A stretch of DNA of 64,000 nt from Vanilla planifolia (lineage: Eukaryota; Streptophyta; Magnoliopsida; Asparagales; Orchidaceae). Below the pieces are notes generated by a model, which saw nothing but the letters and a program-made list of their open reading frames with translations, did no database searches and was not told the origin of the DNA. Shown here one piece after another: positions 1 through 12,570 of this stretch (its first letter is position 1; each line of letters starts with the position of its first letter). The DNA lies in the NCBI GenBank assembly GCA_023846275.1, contig JAIUJO010000083.1, positions 1,699,774-1,763,773 of the forward strand, given 5' to 3'. A program made the translations under genes and the position numbers.

Positions 1-3000
1 CCCTCATTCTTTCAACAAAGTCTAGCCTAGTTTAACTCAAAATATACAAAAACATTTGTTCACATTTAGAGAAAGCCTTATGTAAGACTTATTGTGTTTT
101 GTACTTTCTTGATGAACATCACATTTCAGGCTTAAGTTTAAAATTTAAATTTCATTCAAGCTCAACCAAAAGTGAACTTTCAAATAAGATTCTCTACAAG
201 TTGAAACAATCATAAGCTCTCAATGTTATTACATTTTACCATATAAAATATGCTTTAAATGGTGTTAACTTTTATGGAGTATAAGTTCACATAACTAGCC
301 ATGACTTTCATTCTCAAAGTTACAAATGATAAAGTAATCTTAATGGCCTCATTATTGAAAGCACAAGGAAAGCTAGATCAATTAATTTTGTAATCTTTAT
401 CTTATCTTCTTTCATTTTTTTCATTATTTACAAGTGTTCTTGCTTCAACCAACATTCTGATCATGAAAAACTCATGTTAGAATGTTTGGTCCCCACATAG
501 ATTTTTTGTATAATGCTTCCATAGTAATAAAATATGGTTAAGTTCTCACCACCTTCAAAAAAAGTCATCTTAGTGAATTTTCACAATCACTCACATAACC
601 AAAACTTTCATGTTCTATACTCCCTAAGGTTTAGCCTCCATGCTTATGTTTTGCCTCTCTTAGACTCAACCCAAAATATGACAAAATTCCCTATTTTGTA
701 ACCTCCCACCACATCCTTTTTTGTATTGCCACTACCACACACCACCACTAGTAACTTATCATTATTGCAGACATCACATCAGGAATCACACCCCTTCATA
801 GTCACATTTTGATTATTTTCCCAACAATTTGATCAACTATGGACTAATGACACATCGATGCAAATGTCAACTATGGACTTGTAGCTACATGTGGGGCTCT
901 AATAAGGATAATGGGGTAGTGCTTGTAGGAATAGAAGATATCATGATCATGATGAAATAGCTTATTAAAGAGAAAATAGTAGAAATGTCGATCAAGGTAC
1001 CCACAAAGCCCATTATGATCACAACATATTTTCTAATGGTAATGAGGTTTTACTTTGAGAGTCACTAACTTTGCAACCTTTGTAGTTGAAAGGACATACG
1101 CATCTATTATTTGTTGGTGCAAGGTCATCTTCCAGATATTTAATGATGCTTGAACTAATATTGGGTACGTTATGGATGTGATCAATTGTAGCAATACCAA
1201 TAAAGCAAAGAACAATTCCATGTTGTTCTTCATACACAACAACTAGAAGGTAGATGGAGATAGGCCACCTTTATTAGCACCTTTGCATTTTTGTCAAGCA
1301 TTTGGAGGAGAAAAAAACTTGCACCTAGAATCTCTAATTAGAAAAGGAAAACCTACAAGAAAAGCTTCAAGAGTTTAAGTTGTAGATTAAAGAAGCCTTG
1401 CCAAAAGCATTCTCAAGTAAATCTGTTTGTGGGGTAAGGTGAGAAAAGATTTGTCTCATCTCTATCCAAGGGATGCAGAAACTACTCTACTCTACCTTTG
1501 GGACATGGATGCATACGATACTTCACTCAAGAATTTGTTCATAATTCTCCAAAAACATAGGCCGATGTTGTATGACCTCTCTCGAACTCCCTAATAAATG
1601 ATCATCAGAACATTTCTTAGGCAACAAAGCATTGAAATCTGAAGGGAAAAGGTAAAGCAATGGATTCAATACTATTTTCATACCAAAGGGTGACTCAAGC
1701 CTAACATCAATAGTGTCGGGATTTGAAATCTATAAGCCCTTGGTGGACATATTTTGTACTATTATGTTGGTAAGGAATTAAAAATCCTTTTTCTAAACTA
1801 TGTTCTTCTCAATTGCATGTTCATGTTTGATAGGTATTTTGTGCATGTTCAATATTTTTAATTTGAAGTGACTCATGATAGTTACTTGGGCTTTAAATTT
1901 TAATTTGAAGTATAAGGTGATACACTCATCAAGGGACGTTGAGTGCATACTAAGACATAACTCTCAAAAGACAATAAAAAAACTAGAGATTATTTGACTA
2001 AGCATGATATTAACATCCTAGAACTTGTATGCTTTGTTCAATGAATTCACTCATTAGGAGGACGTGAATTATCATCTCCAAGACACACAAGGTTTATTAT
2101 GCAAGGAACATAAAGAGGGGGAGGGAGGTCTATTTTGCTTTTCTTCCTTGCCATTCTTGTGTTTCTCTTTGAGTTGTTATTACTGCTTGTCAAAAAGTTG
2201 GGTTTGAAAGAGAGATTTATGAGTAACTCAACCTCTTTTGCCATAATCATCAAAAGCAAGCACATTTTAAGGAAAGCCTACATATGTAGTTTCTCATTCC
2301 AGAGATTAAGGCAACAACATTCTACTAGAATATCATTCTAAAATGTGTTTTGATGAGAAAATTGATGTTTTCACTGTGTTTTTTTTATGAAGTCTCAATC
2401 TCTCCATTTAAGATATTTTTGCCTCAATGCTAAACCACTATGGATTGGTGCTAGAAAGCAAGGGCCAAACACAACAATAATGATATTTTGTGTTGCTTTG
2501 GTGTTGTCAGTTAAAATCCAATGCAATTTTAACTTGAATTGGTATTGCTTTATTTACATAATGAAGAAGTGATAGATATCCTTGGTTGTCCTTTTTCCAA
2601 TGTTGGCCACAAATAGAGCTCTTCACTTTATAGTCTTTGTTTTCTAGTTGAAGAACCAAGTGGATCTTTGTCAAAGGATGGGACCACAAGGATAAAGGTT
2701 CTATAAATGTTGATGTTGACCAATTTGCCATTCTAGGATTATTAAGGGAGGACAAGACATTACAAAGTAAGATGTTTAAAGAAACTTTAATGCTCTAATA
2801 AATCTCTTCATTGAGGTTGCAAATGATTATAGACCTAGAGAACTAGATAGGTACAGTACCAATATAATTGCGTTCAACAAAAGGAGTACAAGTTGGCAAT
2901 TGAAAGAGTTAAGGATAAGGCTACATTCATTCTTCTCGACTACTCATCTAAACAAAAGAATCCTCAGTTCACAAAAAGAAATGACCAAGCATGTCCCCCT

Positions 3001-4130
3001 CCAAACATCACCACCTAAGTTGAAGAAAAATTCAAATGTAAAGGCAATTACCTGAGAGGTTAACAAAATGATTCCAAAGGTCCATGGTGAATCTCCTGTG
3101 AATCTAGTGGAGAACAAGAAGTGAAGAGAAAATAAAGAACAATGAAGATGGAGAAGAGGGTAGATAATGATTGTTTCCCACTATTTCCTTTGTTATCTTA
3201 TAGTGGCCAAGCCAAGTGCTTAACAAGATGCTAGTTGTTTCTTATGATGAGGTAGATTGTGCAAATAGTGCTCCAATGGGCAATGGGCTACCTTCTAACA
3301 TTGAATAAGTATGAATAAGAGTTCAAGGGGTCAAGAAATGGTTGAGAATGTGTTAAGAAGCTAGACTTGATGAATCTTAGAAAATGATAGTTTTGGGTGC
3401 CTCGTCCTTTAGGCCCACCATGTGAGTTCCCTCTTAAACCTTCTGAAAGATAACTGGCATGTTTTTGAGGTATAAGAAGATAATAAATTCTTTACAATTA
3501 CTATCAACCACAATTGAGTCGTCACTTGACTACACGACCTTTCAAAGAGTATGCAGAGGAGCACTAAATAAGCTTATTCATGTACTAAGGGAAACATGGA
3601 TAGGGAACCAAGTGTTGACAAAGAAGACCAAAGGACTAAAAGCTCTACAAGCTTTGGAAGGACCATCATTTGATTATGGAAGGCATAATAATGCTCTCGA
3701 GAAGAATGGGAGACAAAAAAAGCTGGTAAATTGGATCGATTAAATTTTTGTCCCAATTGTAATGGAGAGGAAAGAGTAAGAACCTCCATGAGGCCATTGT
3801 AAGCATTTAAACCTAATCAAGGGTAGTTAAAAGGAGTTATAGGAGAGGATAATAGCTAAAGAAATCTTGGAGTGAGATGTCTTCGATCTGAAGATGTCTA
3901 TCCTCTTTTAAGACTTCAAAATAACATGTTTCTTGGAGCATTCCACAATTTCCATAATGACATTTTTGAGGAAGAACTTTTCTTAGTAAACCTAGTACAT
4001 AGACATGACCAATGAACTCATTTCTTTTGAATACATAGATAATGATTATCTTTAAGCTAATAGATAATGTTCAATGGTTTAGGGTTTTGTTGAAATATTT
4101 TTTTAACTTTAATGAATGCATTGTTGTGTT
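1..4130. other. AT-rich non-coding or decayed repeat DNA, no recognised gene
   Basis: No reading frame here gives a protein family I recognise. Short open frames exist (about 70 codons on the minus strand at 1,019-1,242; 94 codons on the plus strand at 3,459-3,743), but they lack recognisable domains and flanking splice signals. Base composition between 2,900 and 3,950 is less AT-biased than the surroundings, and the six-frame pattern looks like heavily mutated former coding sequence, possibly retrotransposon gag. That is an impression, not a homology match. Confidence 0.4.
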
Positions 4131-4315
4131 TGATGTTTGAGACATTTTCATCTAATATGTCATCATATGTTTGGCTTGGTTTCTAGCAAAAACTTGGTAG
4201 TGACAAAACAAGACAATCAGGTGTCTAAATGTTGGAGGAACCTACAAAAGCCAAATCTCAATAGGACTAAACAAGTAACATGTCATGGAAACAATAAGTT
4301 AAGTGAGTCATGATG

Positions 4316-5045
4316 AGTACCAGTGTAGAGACAAGCTCAAACTTTTTTGGGATCTCTCAAATAGGCCAAGGATAAATAAATGTTGATAAGATAAGCACAT
4401 AGATAAGGGAAGTGGGGCTCTTAGGTGTCAAGTCATGGGCTTGAGAGGAGGAAATAGCCATAAAAGTTTAGACTTCTACTAAAGTTCAATGAGTACTAGA
4501 CAAGTACCAGTATAATAAGAAGCTCAATCGTAGATTAAGATTTTAGGCTACTTAAGCAAGCCAAAGATAAACAATCATCAATTAGTCAAGAGCACAATAA
4601 GAGGATATCTCTTGATGGGACTCCTTGAGTGTTAGACTACAGCTTGTGAGGAGGAGATAGTCACAAGAAATTGACCCACTACTAAGACTCAATGTGATTA
4701 AATGAATAGAAACTTAGTAAGATGCTTGAGCCACAAATTGGTTTGTGAAGTTATAGAGAAATGTTGAGGTCAAAGAGATGTTGGCAAAACAAGCAAATAG
4801 TGGGCAAGAAAATTCTAGGTAGGACTCCCCTAAGTTTCAAGCGATTGAGTTAGCTTCAAGAATTTATCCTCATTTTAAGCTTATTAAATTTTGAAGGACT
4901 ATCAGTGTGGCAAAAGGCTTGATCCAAGATTGGTTTTTGAGTAAAGAATCCAATAGGGGAATGAATCATGAGTTCTAAACCTTCGATAAGACCTAGCCTG
5001 TATCATGCTATAGATTTAACTTGTGAAGAGAATTACACATCGTTA
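4316..5045. repeat. Degenerate tandem array, about four units of 187-203 bp
   Basis: Four diverged units can be aligned by eye. Anchors are GTACCAGTGTAGAGACAAGC (4,317), GTACCAGTATAATAAGAAGC (4,504), a related block ending ATGCTTGAGCC (about 4,705-4,730) and ATCAGTGTGGCAAAAGGCTT (about 4,901). Each unit then has a 'gccaaggataaa' type block, a 'ggactcct...gtgttag' type block and a 'cttgtgaggaggagatag' type block. Spacings are about 187, 203 and 193 bp. Units 1 and 2 are closest; unit 4 has drifted most. A weak fifth copy may begin near 4,200. It could be an old satellite or a repeated segment inside an LTR element. Confidence 0.7.
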
Positions 5046-5271
5046 TATATTGACTCTTCGCGTGGTCTAGAAACTAAATGTGTGTGACTTCCTAAAAAGT
5101 AAAGAGATATATTAGAAGAAAAACAATTGTAACATTCAACAATTGAAGTTGGATGCAAATCGTTAAGTCTCTACTACATATTCGAGGAATTTCCTCCTTA
5201 TCCTCCTTTTATAGTTTGTAAGCATTTGGACTGACTACATTGTTTGATAATGTAGGGGAATGTTTAATTTT

Positions 5272-5805
5272 GAACAAAATTTTTCAATTCCTCGTCAGTA
5301 CTGCACATTTGTGCAACACATGGCCTTTAGAAAGGATTTTGCAATTGGATGTGTTTGACTAACCTTTCATGATGTGCTTTTGCTCCTTTTGTCTTAACTC
5401 GACATGGAATCATTGATCCTTAAGTATGCCATTCTTGAGAGATATGCTTCCTCATTTAATTGCTCCCACTCTGGGCACGGTTTCTTATTTCTACAAAGCA
5501 TAACTTGGATTCAATGTGTTGAAAGAATGAGCAAAATTTTCAATTCCTTCTCAACCCCATAACATCACACATTTGTGCAACACATGGTCTCCAAAAAGGA
5601 ATATGCCTTTTTCAGCATGTTTGTTGAACTAACATTGCATGATGTGTTTTTGCTCTTTTTGTCTTAAATCAGCATGGAATCATGATCTTTAAGTTTGCCA
5701 TTCTCCAAAGCCCATGTTTCCTCATTTAATTGTTCTTACTCAGGTCAAGGTTTCTTGTTTTAACGAAATGTTTCTTACACTCATTGTGTTAAAAAAATGA
5801 GCTTG
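5272..5805. repeat. Direct tandem duplication, about 260-270 bp per copy
   Basis: Copy A (about 5,272-5,528) and copy B (about 5,529-5,805) share many blocks in the same order. Examples are 'aaattttcaattcct', 'cacatttgtgcaacacatgg', 'catgatgtg.ttttgctc', 'ttttgtcttaa', 'catggaatcat', 'tttcctcatttaattg' and 'caatgtgttgaaagaatgag'. The copies differ by scattered substitutions and small indels, so the duplication is old. It lies directly after the array ending near 5,045 and below the gypsy relic, so all three may belong to one decayed element. Confidence 0.75.
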
Positions 5806-6879
5806 ATCAATGTAATAATCATTGCATCATAAACTAAGGAGAAATGTGGTTTGTTTGTCATCATTGAAGATGTTGTATGAAAGCTCACAAGACATCTAAG
5901 AGCTTGTCAAACCACTTTCCTTTCCATTCATCTAATCGGGTTTGAGGATCAAAATTCTTATTAGGTGCTTCCACTTGACCATTGATTCAAGGATGTCATA
6001 GCAAGGCAAACTTGAATGTTCTAAGATCGATCCAATTGGGTGAAGGACTAACTTCCATAAATGAGTCATTGAGACTCAATCAAGGTAAGATGACAAATAA
6101 AATGCCTTGTTACTAAACTTGGCTACAATAGCTTAATTGTCATTGAATGGATTTACCATGTGTTGGGTTCCCAATGCAAGGAGATTTTGTGCCAATCATC
6201 AACTCCTTTTTGGAATTGGGTCTCAAGTGTCTAATAGTCCATTGATCTAGTAAGTTGACGAACAAAAAGTTGCAACAAAGCATCACTTGTCCACAATCAC
6301 CTTGGTTAAACAATCTTGGCAAGCTAGTTTCCTTCTTTTCTTGGTTATTGGTCATAATTAAACCATGTGAATGACTTCTTTGGCCTTGAACTATTGGAGA
6401 TTGGTTAAGGCAATCCCAATCCCAATGCTTTCCTATTTGAAGCACCATCAAACACAAGTTTTTAGGAAAAGGGATTTACCATTGTTCAACTTTCTAAGAC
6501 CACCAGATTGCTTATGAAGTCAATAAGCAATTGAGATTTAATAGTTGGCACATTATTGATTTTATAGTCAATGAATTGCACCACCTTTTTTCTCAGTTTA
6601 TCTAGCACATTTGCTAGTTGAAAGATGCAGTAAACAAGCTTTTGATCTCAGAGCAACATGGAGAAAATGTGCCCTTAAAACTTAGTCCTTACCTTCTTCA
6701 TGCTACCTATACATCTTGGTATCAAGTTTTTGTGTTTCAAAGCATAATGGGTACAGTAGATGTGGAATTGGATGCCAAAAGCTCTTAGATAAGGCAAAGT
6801 TAACTACCACCTTAGTTGCAAAAGTTTATAATAAGAACATTTCACATTCTTGCAAAGTCTTAAAGAGCAAAGCAATAAA

Positions 6880-7500
6880 TTAACTTTTAAGCTCCAAAAA
6901 TGCTTACATTACATTGTCCATTCCATCTTTGCCTTTTGTTCCTCCTAAAGGTCTCTAAAATTTCATTAATGTCATCAAAGTAATTCTTGAAGTTTTGGAT
7001 CTTTAGCAGATCATTAATATATGCATGTTCTAACCAATCTAACTCTTGAAGACAAAGTCAACCATTCTAATAATTTGCCACAAAATTTGCTTAAGACAAA
7101 AAGCATTACATAGTAGCATAAGGTGCAAAGTTTAATTATTAAAGCATTCTTTGCTCCACTACTTGTGCAAGCAGTTCTAATGTTGCATTAAGAATGCAAC
7201 TAAAAAACTAAAGTATAAGAAACCACTAGTAGTAAACACAAATTGTCACTCTTAGTCAAGGGGTAAAAGTGTTTTTGACATGCTATGTTGAAATTTTTGA
7301 AGTTGATATAAAACCCCTCATTTATTACTACTCTTCTTCATGAGACCAATATTTCCAACAACTATGGATACTAAAACGAATGAATGAAGCCTACCTCTAG
7401 TCATTTATTGATCTTTAAGAAATTATTTCTTGCATATCTGAGATATAAGGACCTCTTCTTTTGCTTAGTAGGAATGAATCTTAGCTTCACATTCAATCTC
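6880..7500 (-). mobile_element. Ty3/gypsy reverse transcriptase relic
   Basis: Read on the minus strand with several frame changes, this stretch follows plant Ty3/gypsy reverse transcriptase in order. First comes a segment like the 'AGFIRPVQYPEW' strand (seen as LEVGFIHSF, about 7,378-7,402). Next is the 'DYRDLNKACPKDDFPLP' block (seen as NFKNFNIACQKHFYPL, about 7,262-7,307), then an 'MPFGLKNAGATYQR' type block (seen with CNAFCLKQ). Last is the catalytic YxDD box, seen as YIND at 7,010-7,021, followed by a DLL...DHL-like helix. The first catalytic aspartate is replaced by asparagine and stop codons are frequent, so it is dead. RNase H and integrase should lie below 6,880 but I could not recognise them. 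Confidence 0.65.
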
Positions 7501-9180
7501 TACGATTTTCGTTCTTTTGCCCAGCAATTTTTTAAATGTCCACCAATGACATCAATATAAACAACCAAAAACTCAAAAATAACAAGTGTTTCTTTGATAA
7601 ATTCATATTTCAGCTTTGTAGATAGCCTTGCTAGGGCAAGAGCAAAAGAAAGCTTAAGAGCAAGCCCTTCTAAGAATACTCACCTAGTGTGTTTAAAAGT
7701 CCCATCTTCCTTCTTGCACTCTTGGGCTATGCCTTCCTTCAAAATTCTATCAAAAAAGGCCTGTAATGCTGTAAAGTATTAAGTGTCGTGGATGGCATCT
7801 AAGTGTTACTTGCATTATAAACTTCAACCACGATTTTTTGCTCCATCACTTGCGGGAATCAATAATGGCCATCTCTCTTTATTATTGTCATAGGCATGCA
7901 ATTAGAGGGCTCCCACCAAGTCTTAGTTAACGTCTATTGTTCAACCAAGACCCCATCTTCTTGTATTGTGTTTGAGCTCTCTTATTACTCAAATAATTAT
8001 TTTCCTTGGAATGATGAGCCCGCTTCTTCCATGAGATTGTTTTTTCAAAGTTTTCCTCATATTTCATACATATGGCATCTGGATTTGATCTCAAACTTAC
8101 TCGGAAATTTCCAAAAAATACCTGAAAAAATGATATGGTGAGATCTCGAGGCTTAAAGTCCTCACTAGAGTCATTTTGATGAACTTTGCATTCATGAATC
8201 AGCTTCCCACAACTCGTCATCCAAGCGTTATCTGTATACTTGGATAGACTAGCCTTAATTTTGTTGGATGAATTTTGGAAGAGATTTTTTAAAAAAGGTT
8301 TAAAAATGCTAACAAATCAAATTATAAGATCTTTAAATCCATCATGTCATTGAATAAAGTCATCAACAATAACTTGACCTTGGAAACCTCCTATTAAGGA
8401 TCTCCATTCAAAGAAATGTCAGAGAGAGGGGTGCTATTCAATAAGTGCAAAGTGGAGCAATTAATCTACTTCTTCACTCTGGCAAGAGCTAAGGTTGGGT
8501 CCATCAAAGGATGAGGAACTCCTTGGGTCACAATGGTCCTGGGGAGCTAATGGTTATTCTCAATTTCCAAGGGAGAGATTTCAAATAAGATCAATTGTTT
8601 GTCAAGACTTGACTTTTTGTGGGCTTTGGTTAGGAAAAAACATTGACAAGAGACTTGATAATTGTGAGACACATGGCCGCAAACTACTTTGCCATCATTT
8701 CAATGATGGTCTGAAAGACCCCAAAGTATTGTTGCAAAAGAGAAAAATGGAATTTAGTGGTAGAGATGAGCTCATGTGCCATGAATTGAGCTTAGAAAGG
8801 ACTGCACTTCAGAATACGTGCTGTAATTGCTTACCAATGGTACCATTCTCACATGAAATACCAAAAATTTGATGTAATTTTATTGGATTGGGTGTGATGA
8901 GTAGGTACTCACCTTGAGGAAGTTTAGGTCCATCTCAACAAGTGAATTTTAAGAGACAAGAAGTATCAAAGAGAGTAAAAGATATAGTAATGGGGAAAAC
9001 CATGGTGTCACATGCAGTAAAATTTATTATCACTGAATTACAAAATTAGCCTCTTGTCAGGGCTAACTTGAACCAGAACAAGGGGACGGATTTGAAGCAA
9101 ATTTACAAGAGTGATAATTTGAAGTGGAGCATGCATTTTCTACAACAGATGGGTAGCTTCCAAATATCGGCTACCAATCT
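7501..9180. other. Unassigned stretch next to the gypsy relic
   Basis: By position this would hold the protease and gag end of a minus-strand gypsy element, but I could not identify an aspartic protease DTG or a gag zinc knuckle. The longest open frame is on the plus strand (8,495-8,872, 125 codons). It is relatively rich in Cys, His and Leu and resembles nothing I know. A 97-codon minus-strand frame (7,927-8,220) is equally anonymous. Base composition is less AT-rich than its flanks, in keeping with former coding sequence. Confidence 0.35.
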
Positions 9181-11208
9181 TCTCTTGATTATATGGCCTT
9201 TGTTTTGAAATTAATATTAGTAATATAAATAAAATTTACTAAAAAATTTATTATATACTTTTCTTCAAAATAGCTATAATTTTCTACAATATTTTGTTGA
9301 ACATCAGGCCAAACGACAAACCTATTTTCAAATGTTCTTAAATAACTTCCATTTTATCCTTTCCCATCCAATGCTAACATTAGCAATTGCAAACAATAGA
9401 GTCTAAATGATAGTCAACTGATAAAATAAATGAACCTAGGAGATTGAAGTAGCAAATCTAGTTGAAGAGCAACTACTAAGCTGTTATAAGCATGTGAATT
9501 ATTGAACAGATGATGTTAAATTAAGAGAGGAAAATGCTAGATTCAATACAAGAAGCAAATAGAATTATAGTAAGATTCAAAAGGCTAGGATTAGAGGAAA
9601 ATATAACATGCATGACAACCTTTTTTTTCTTGGAGGCAGCAGGGGTGATAATATGTTTTTGTAAAGCAAAGTGAATAGATTTTACATAAAAGCCAAATAT
9701 TTTAATGGGAGTTTTCATTAGCAAAAATGTTGCACCAAACAAAAAATCTTACAAGAAGTGGGAAAGTGGTAAAGAACATAAGACAAGACTTATGAAGTTA
9801 GTCAAAGTAGATTTCCTTTCACTTATATCTTATGAGGCAATTAGAAGATGAACAACCATAGGAGTAAAAGGTAGTGGCTCAAAGGTCAACAACTGGGTGG
9901 GAATCATAATAATGTAGTTCAAGGAGGGTGTTAAGTCTAACATCTGAATGAGGCACCAATAAAAGAAAGAATTTGTTTTGTTTTATTAAAAATACTAATA
10001 GGGAAAGGAGAAAGAGACAATCATGACTATCTACGATGTTAGTTGGACAAATCATCGAAGGACACTAGAACAAAAGTAAAGCTATCCAAGAAAATGTGTA
10101 GGTAAGGTGATCTCGCAAGCTAAAGGATAGTGCCCAAAGATCATTGAAAAGTTGAAAGTTCAATTATAGGTCACTTTCATTTTGAATATGAAAAATTAGT
10201 ATCTATAAGGATAGAAGTTGGGAAGACATGATTATTGTCAACCTCTATGTATGCATGGCAAAAGCTAAGCTTAAAATAAATGACACAATACTTATAAGTT
10301 CTTCTAGATTCCTCTATAAATAGTAGAATTAACTGGAAAATGATGATTTTGAACAAAGTTTGAATTAAAGACCATATTGCTGATCAATATTCATAGAACT
10401 TTTTTTTAATCATGAATTCTATGCCTTTTAGGTTGAAAATTAGTTACATTATTTCTACAAAAATCAAGAACATAAATTAGACATCAAACTTTTAGAACCA
10501 AATTTTTTAGAGTTATGGATGGATTATTGCATAATAATTGGCAGAATTGCTGTATTTCTATATGATAATGCAATTCTAGAGTAAAACTTTGATTTCAATG
10601 CATTGTTTGAAGAATAAGCTATTTTAGTTGCGATAATGAAGACTTGAAAAGGATGATGACTTTTGATAACATATCCTTTGAAGTTAAACTGCCCAACATG
10701 GTTTCTTTACTATGTTTTTGAGACTAGCAACTAAACAACCTTTACCTATTTTTATTTCTCAAGTAAATCCAAAAAAATTGAAGCAAAAAATATAGAATGA
10801 TGACAAACATGACAATCCTTTCCATGTTTACACTTCAAAATTTGAAGCATGTATTTCTTGTGATAATTGAAGCATTAAAAGCTTAATATGCTCGCTCACT
10901 GTGTTATGAAAATTTCAACAATATATTTATTAACAAAATATCAGAACTTTGACAGGCATAACATTTTAAGTTTTCAACTGATACTTCTCAAATTGTTAAT
11001 ATTTGTATAAAGGTTAAAAATGTGTGTTTTTTGGCACTTCTAGCCTTGACATGAAACTTAAAATTGTATACAATGAACAAATTTATATTGGGTTTTATAT
11101 TGGTTTCTATCAATGATAACACCCTAAAACCCTTGAAACAAACACGTGTATGCAAGCATGACATTCATAATTAAATAACCCCAAGTGATTCATTTCCAAT
11201 AACATTAC
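9181..11208. other. AT-rich DNA, nothing recognised
   Basis: No exon-like segment or family motif found. The 3' exons of the SCD2-like pseudogene, which should encode the conserved WSS..PLP..V C-terminal block, were looked for here on the minus strand and not seen. Either they are lost, or they lie beyond an insertion. Confidence 0.4.
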
Positions 11209-11666
11209 CATGAGGAACACATAATTTCCAATAACGAGCAAGCCAACTTCTCTTCAGAATGACCTCCACCTACAAAAAATTTATATAACATCGGAAAAAA
11301 AGATGAAATAACTAATGCTGCAAAAAACTATTAAATGTGTGTGCGTGTGTGTTTGTGTGTGTGTGTATGTATATATATGTATTAGTTACCATCTCTTCTT
11401 AATTAGGAATCATCTTCTGTGCCACTTTTCTCAAAGTTTTTATTTCAGATTCAGCTTCTAGAAGATGTTCAACTACAGATGTTGCTTCATCCCTTGCACT
11501 CTAGCATGGCACAAATAGATACCTAGTGTCAAAAGTTGTTGTAAACAAAATAAACAAATTAACAAATATCAGGGGAATTAAGGTTTATTTTAAAAAATGA
11601 CCAGACTTTTGCTTCCATCTGAATATCAGCAATCTCCTCATCCTTCGAACCATTAGCAGCAGTAGC
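11209..11666 (-). pseudogene. SCD2: SCD2-like pseudogene, 3' exon group (three exons)
   Basis: Exon 11,666-11,607 (60 bp) encodes a segment with NGSKDEEIADIQMEAK. Exon 11,500-11,390 (111 bp) encodes SARDEATSVVEHLLEAESEI, then KTLR, then a former 'TQRMILTQEEM' block in which the conserved Gln codon is now TAA. Exon 11,269-11,209 (61 bp) encodes VEVILKRSWLARYWKLC, which is the family's signature 'EEVVLKRCWLARYW' with Cys changed to Ser. Acceptors are TTGTAG, GCTAG and TTGTAG; donors are GTCTGG, GTAACT and GTAATG. Introns here are only about 100-120 bp, in contrast to the 12.7-kb intron upstream. The last exon ends in phase 1 and no following exon was found. Confidence 0.8.
11336..11380. repeat. 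Imperfect (GT)n microsatellite
   Basis: An alternating GT run with a few interruptions passes into a short TA run. It lies in the small intron between the last two recognised exons of the SCD2-like pseudogene. Confidence 0.9.
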
Positions 11667-12399
11667 CTACAATGAGCTGTCTAAAAAACCTGGATAATTT
11701 AAGATATATATTCTAAGACAATAAAAGAGCTTTAGGATGGTGTTAATTATGAAAACATGAAACTTTCTCATTCGAAAAAGTGCATGGTACTACACCATAA
11801 TATCACTTTAATTACAAAATGAATTTATTTTGCACTAGGAAGATCAACAATGAAGTATCTTTCCACATAAACTAGAAGATGTAGGAAGAATCTTCACAAT
11901 ATTAACCTTGAAAATGCATATGTTGTATCAAGAGAACCAAATTTTGCCACATTCGAGAACACATGTATGTATCAAAAGGAGTGTTGAGCGGTGTTAAATA
12001 TAAAAAATAGTTAACAGGTGATCAAAAATTTCAGGTCACATTATCGCTACAAAAAAACTTGATTAATAAAATTTTGCATGCCATGGATACCATACATAAT
12101 ATATTTGAAAGCAAAAGTTATCATGTATGCCATTTGAAAGTAGTGTTCTTCTGAAAAAAATTGTTCAAATAAAAGTAAAAAAAGTAATAGTATTCAAAGA
12201 AAAGAAGACAAGTTTAATCAATGAATCAAATAACAACATCATGTGTCTAGTTCAATTTTGTTGAAAATATTATTCAAGAGAAGGATAAGGATGAGGATAT
12301 AAGTAGTGGAGTAAAAGAGAGTACTTAGAAGATGATTCTCAACATAACAAAATATTAGAAAGTTTTCCACGAAAGCTTATTGGTAACCATGAAATTGGG

Positions 12400-12570
12400 T
12401 AAATTCCATATAAGTCTGTGAGGTTTGGCCAAACTCTCATAGGTCCCTCAATTTTTAGAAATGGTAAATCAATCCATAAGTTAGATCCTTAATTCAAAAA
12501 TAAACTATTTTTCCTTATAGGAATAATTTTTACAATTTTTTTTACAAATTATAGGGATCTCTATAACTAT
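12400..12570. repeat. Possible end of a non-autonomous DNA transposon
   Basis: The text 'gtaaattccatataagtctg' followed by 'tgaggtttgg' and 'ataggtccctcaattttt' has the look of a dispersed repeat common in plant genomes, in which phrases of this kind mark terminal regions of Mutator-like or MITE-type elements. I did not find the matching inverted end. It sits inside the large intron of the SCD2-like pseudogene. Confidence 0.35.

Noticed and set aside
1019..1242. Minus-strand frame starting with a signal-peptide-like hydrophobic stretch
   Set aside because: Short, no conserved Cys pattern or homology I can name, and a competing overlapping frame.
8495..8872. 125-codon plus-strand frame, the longest in the window
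   Set aside because: No recognisable motif; lies in the region of a decayed gypsy element on the other strand; length alone is not evidence.
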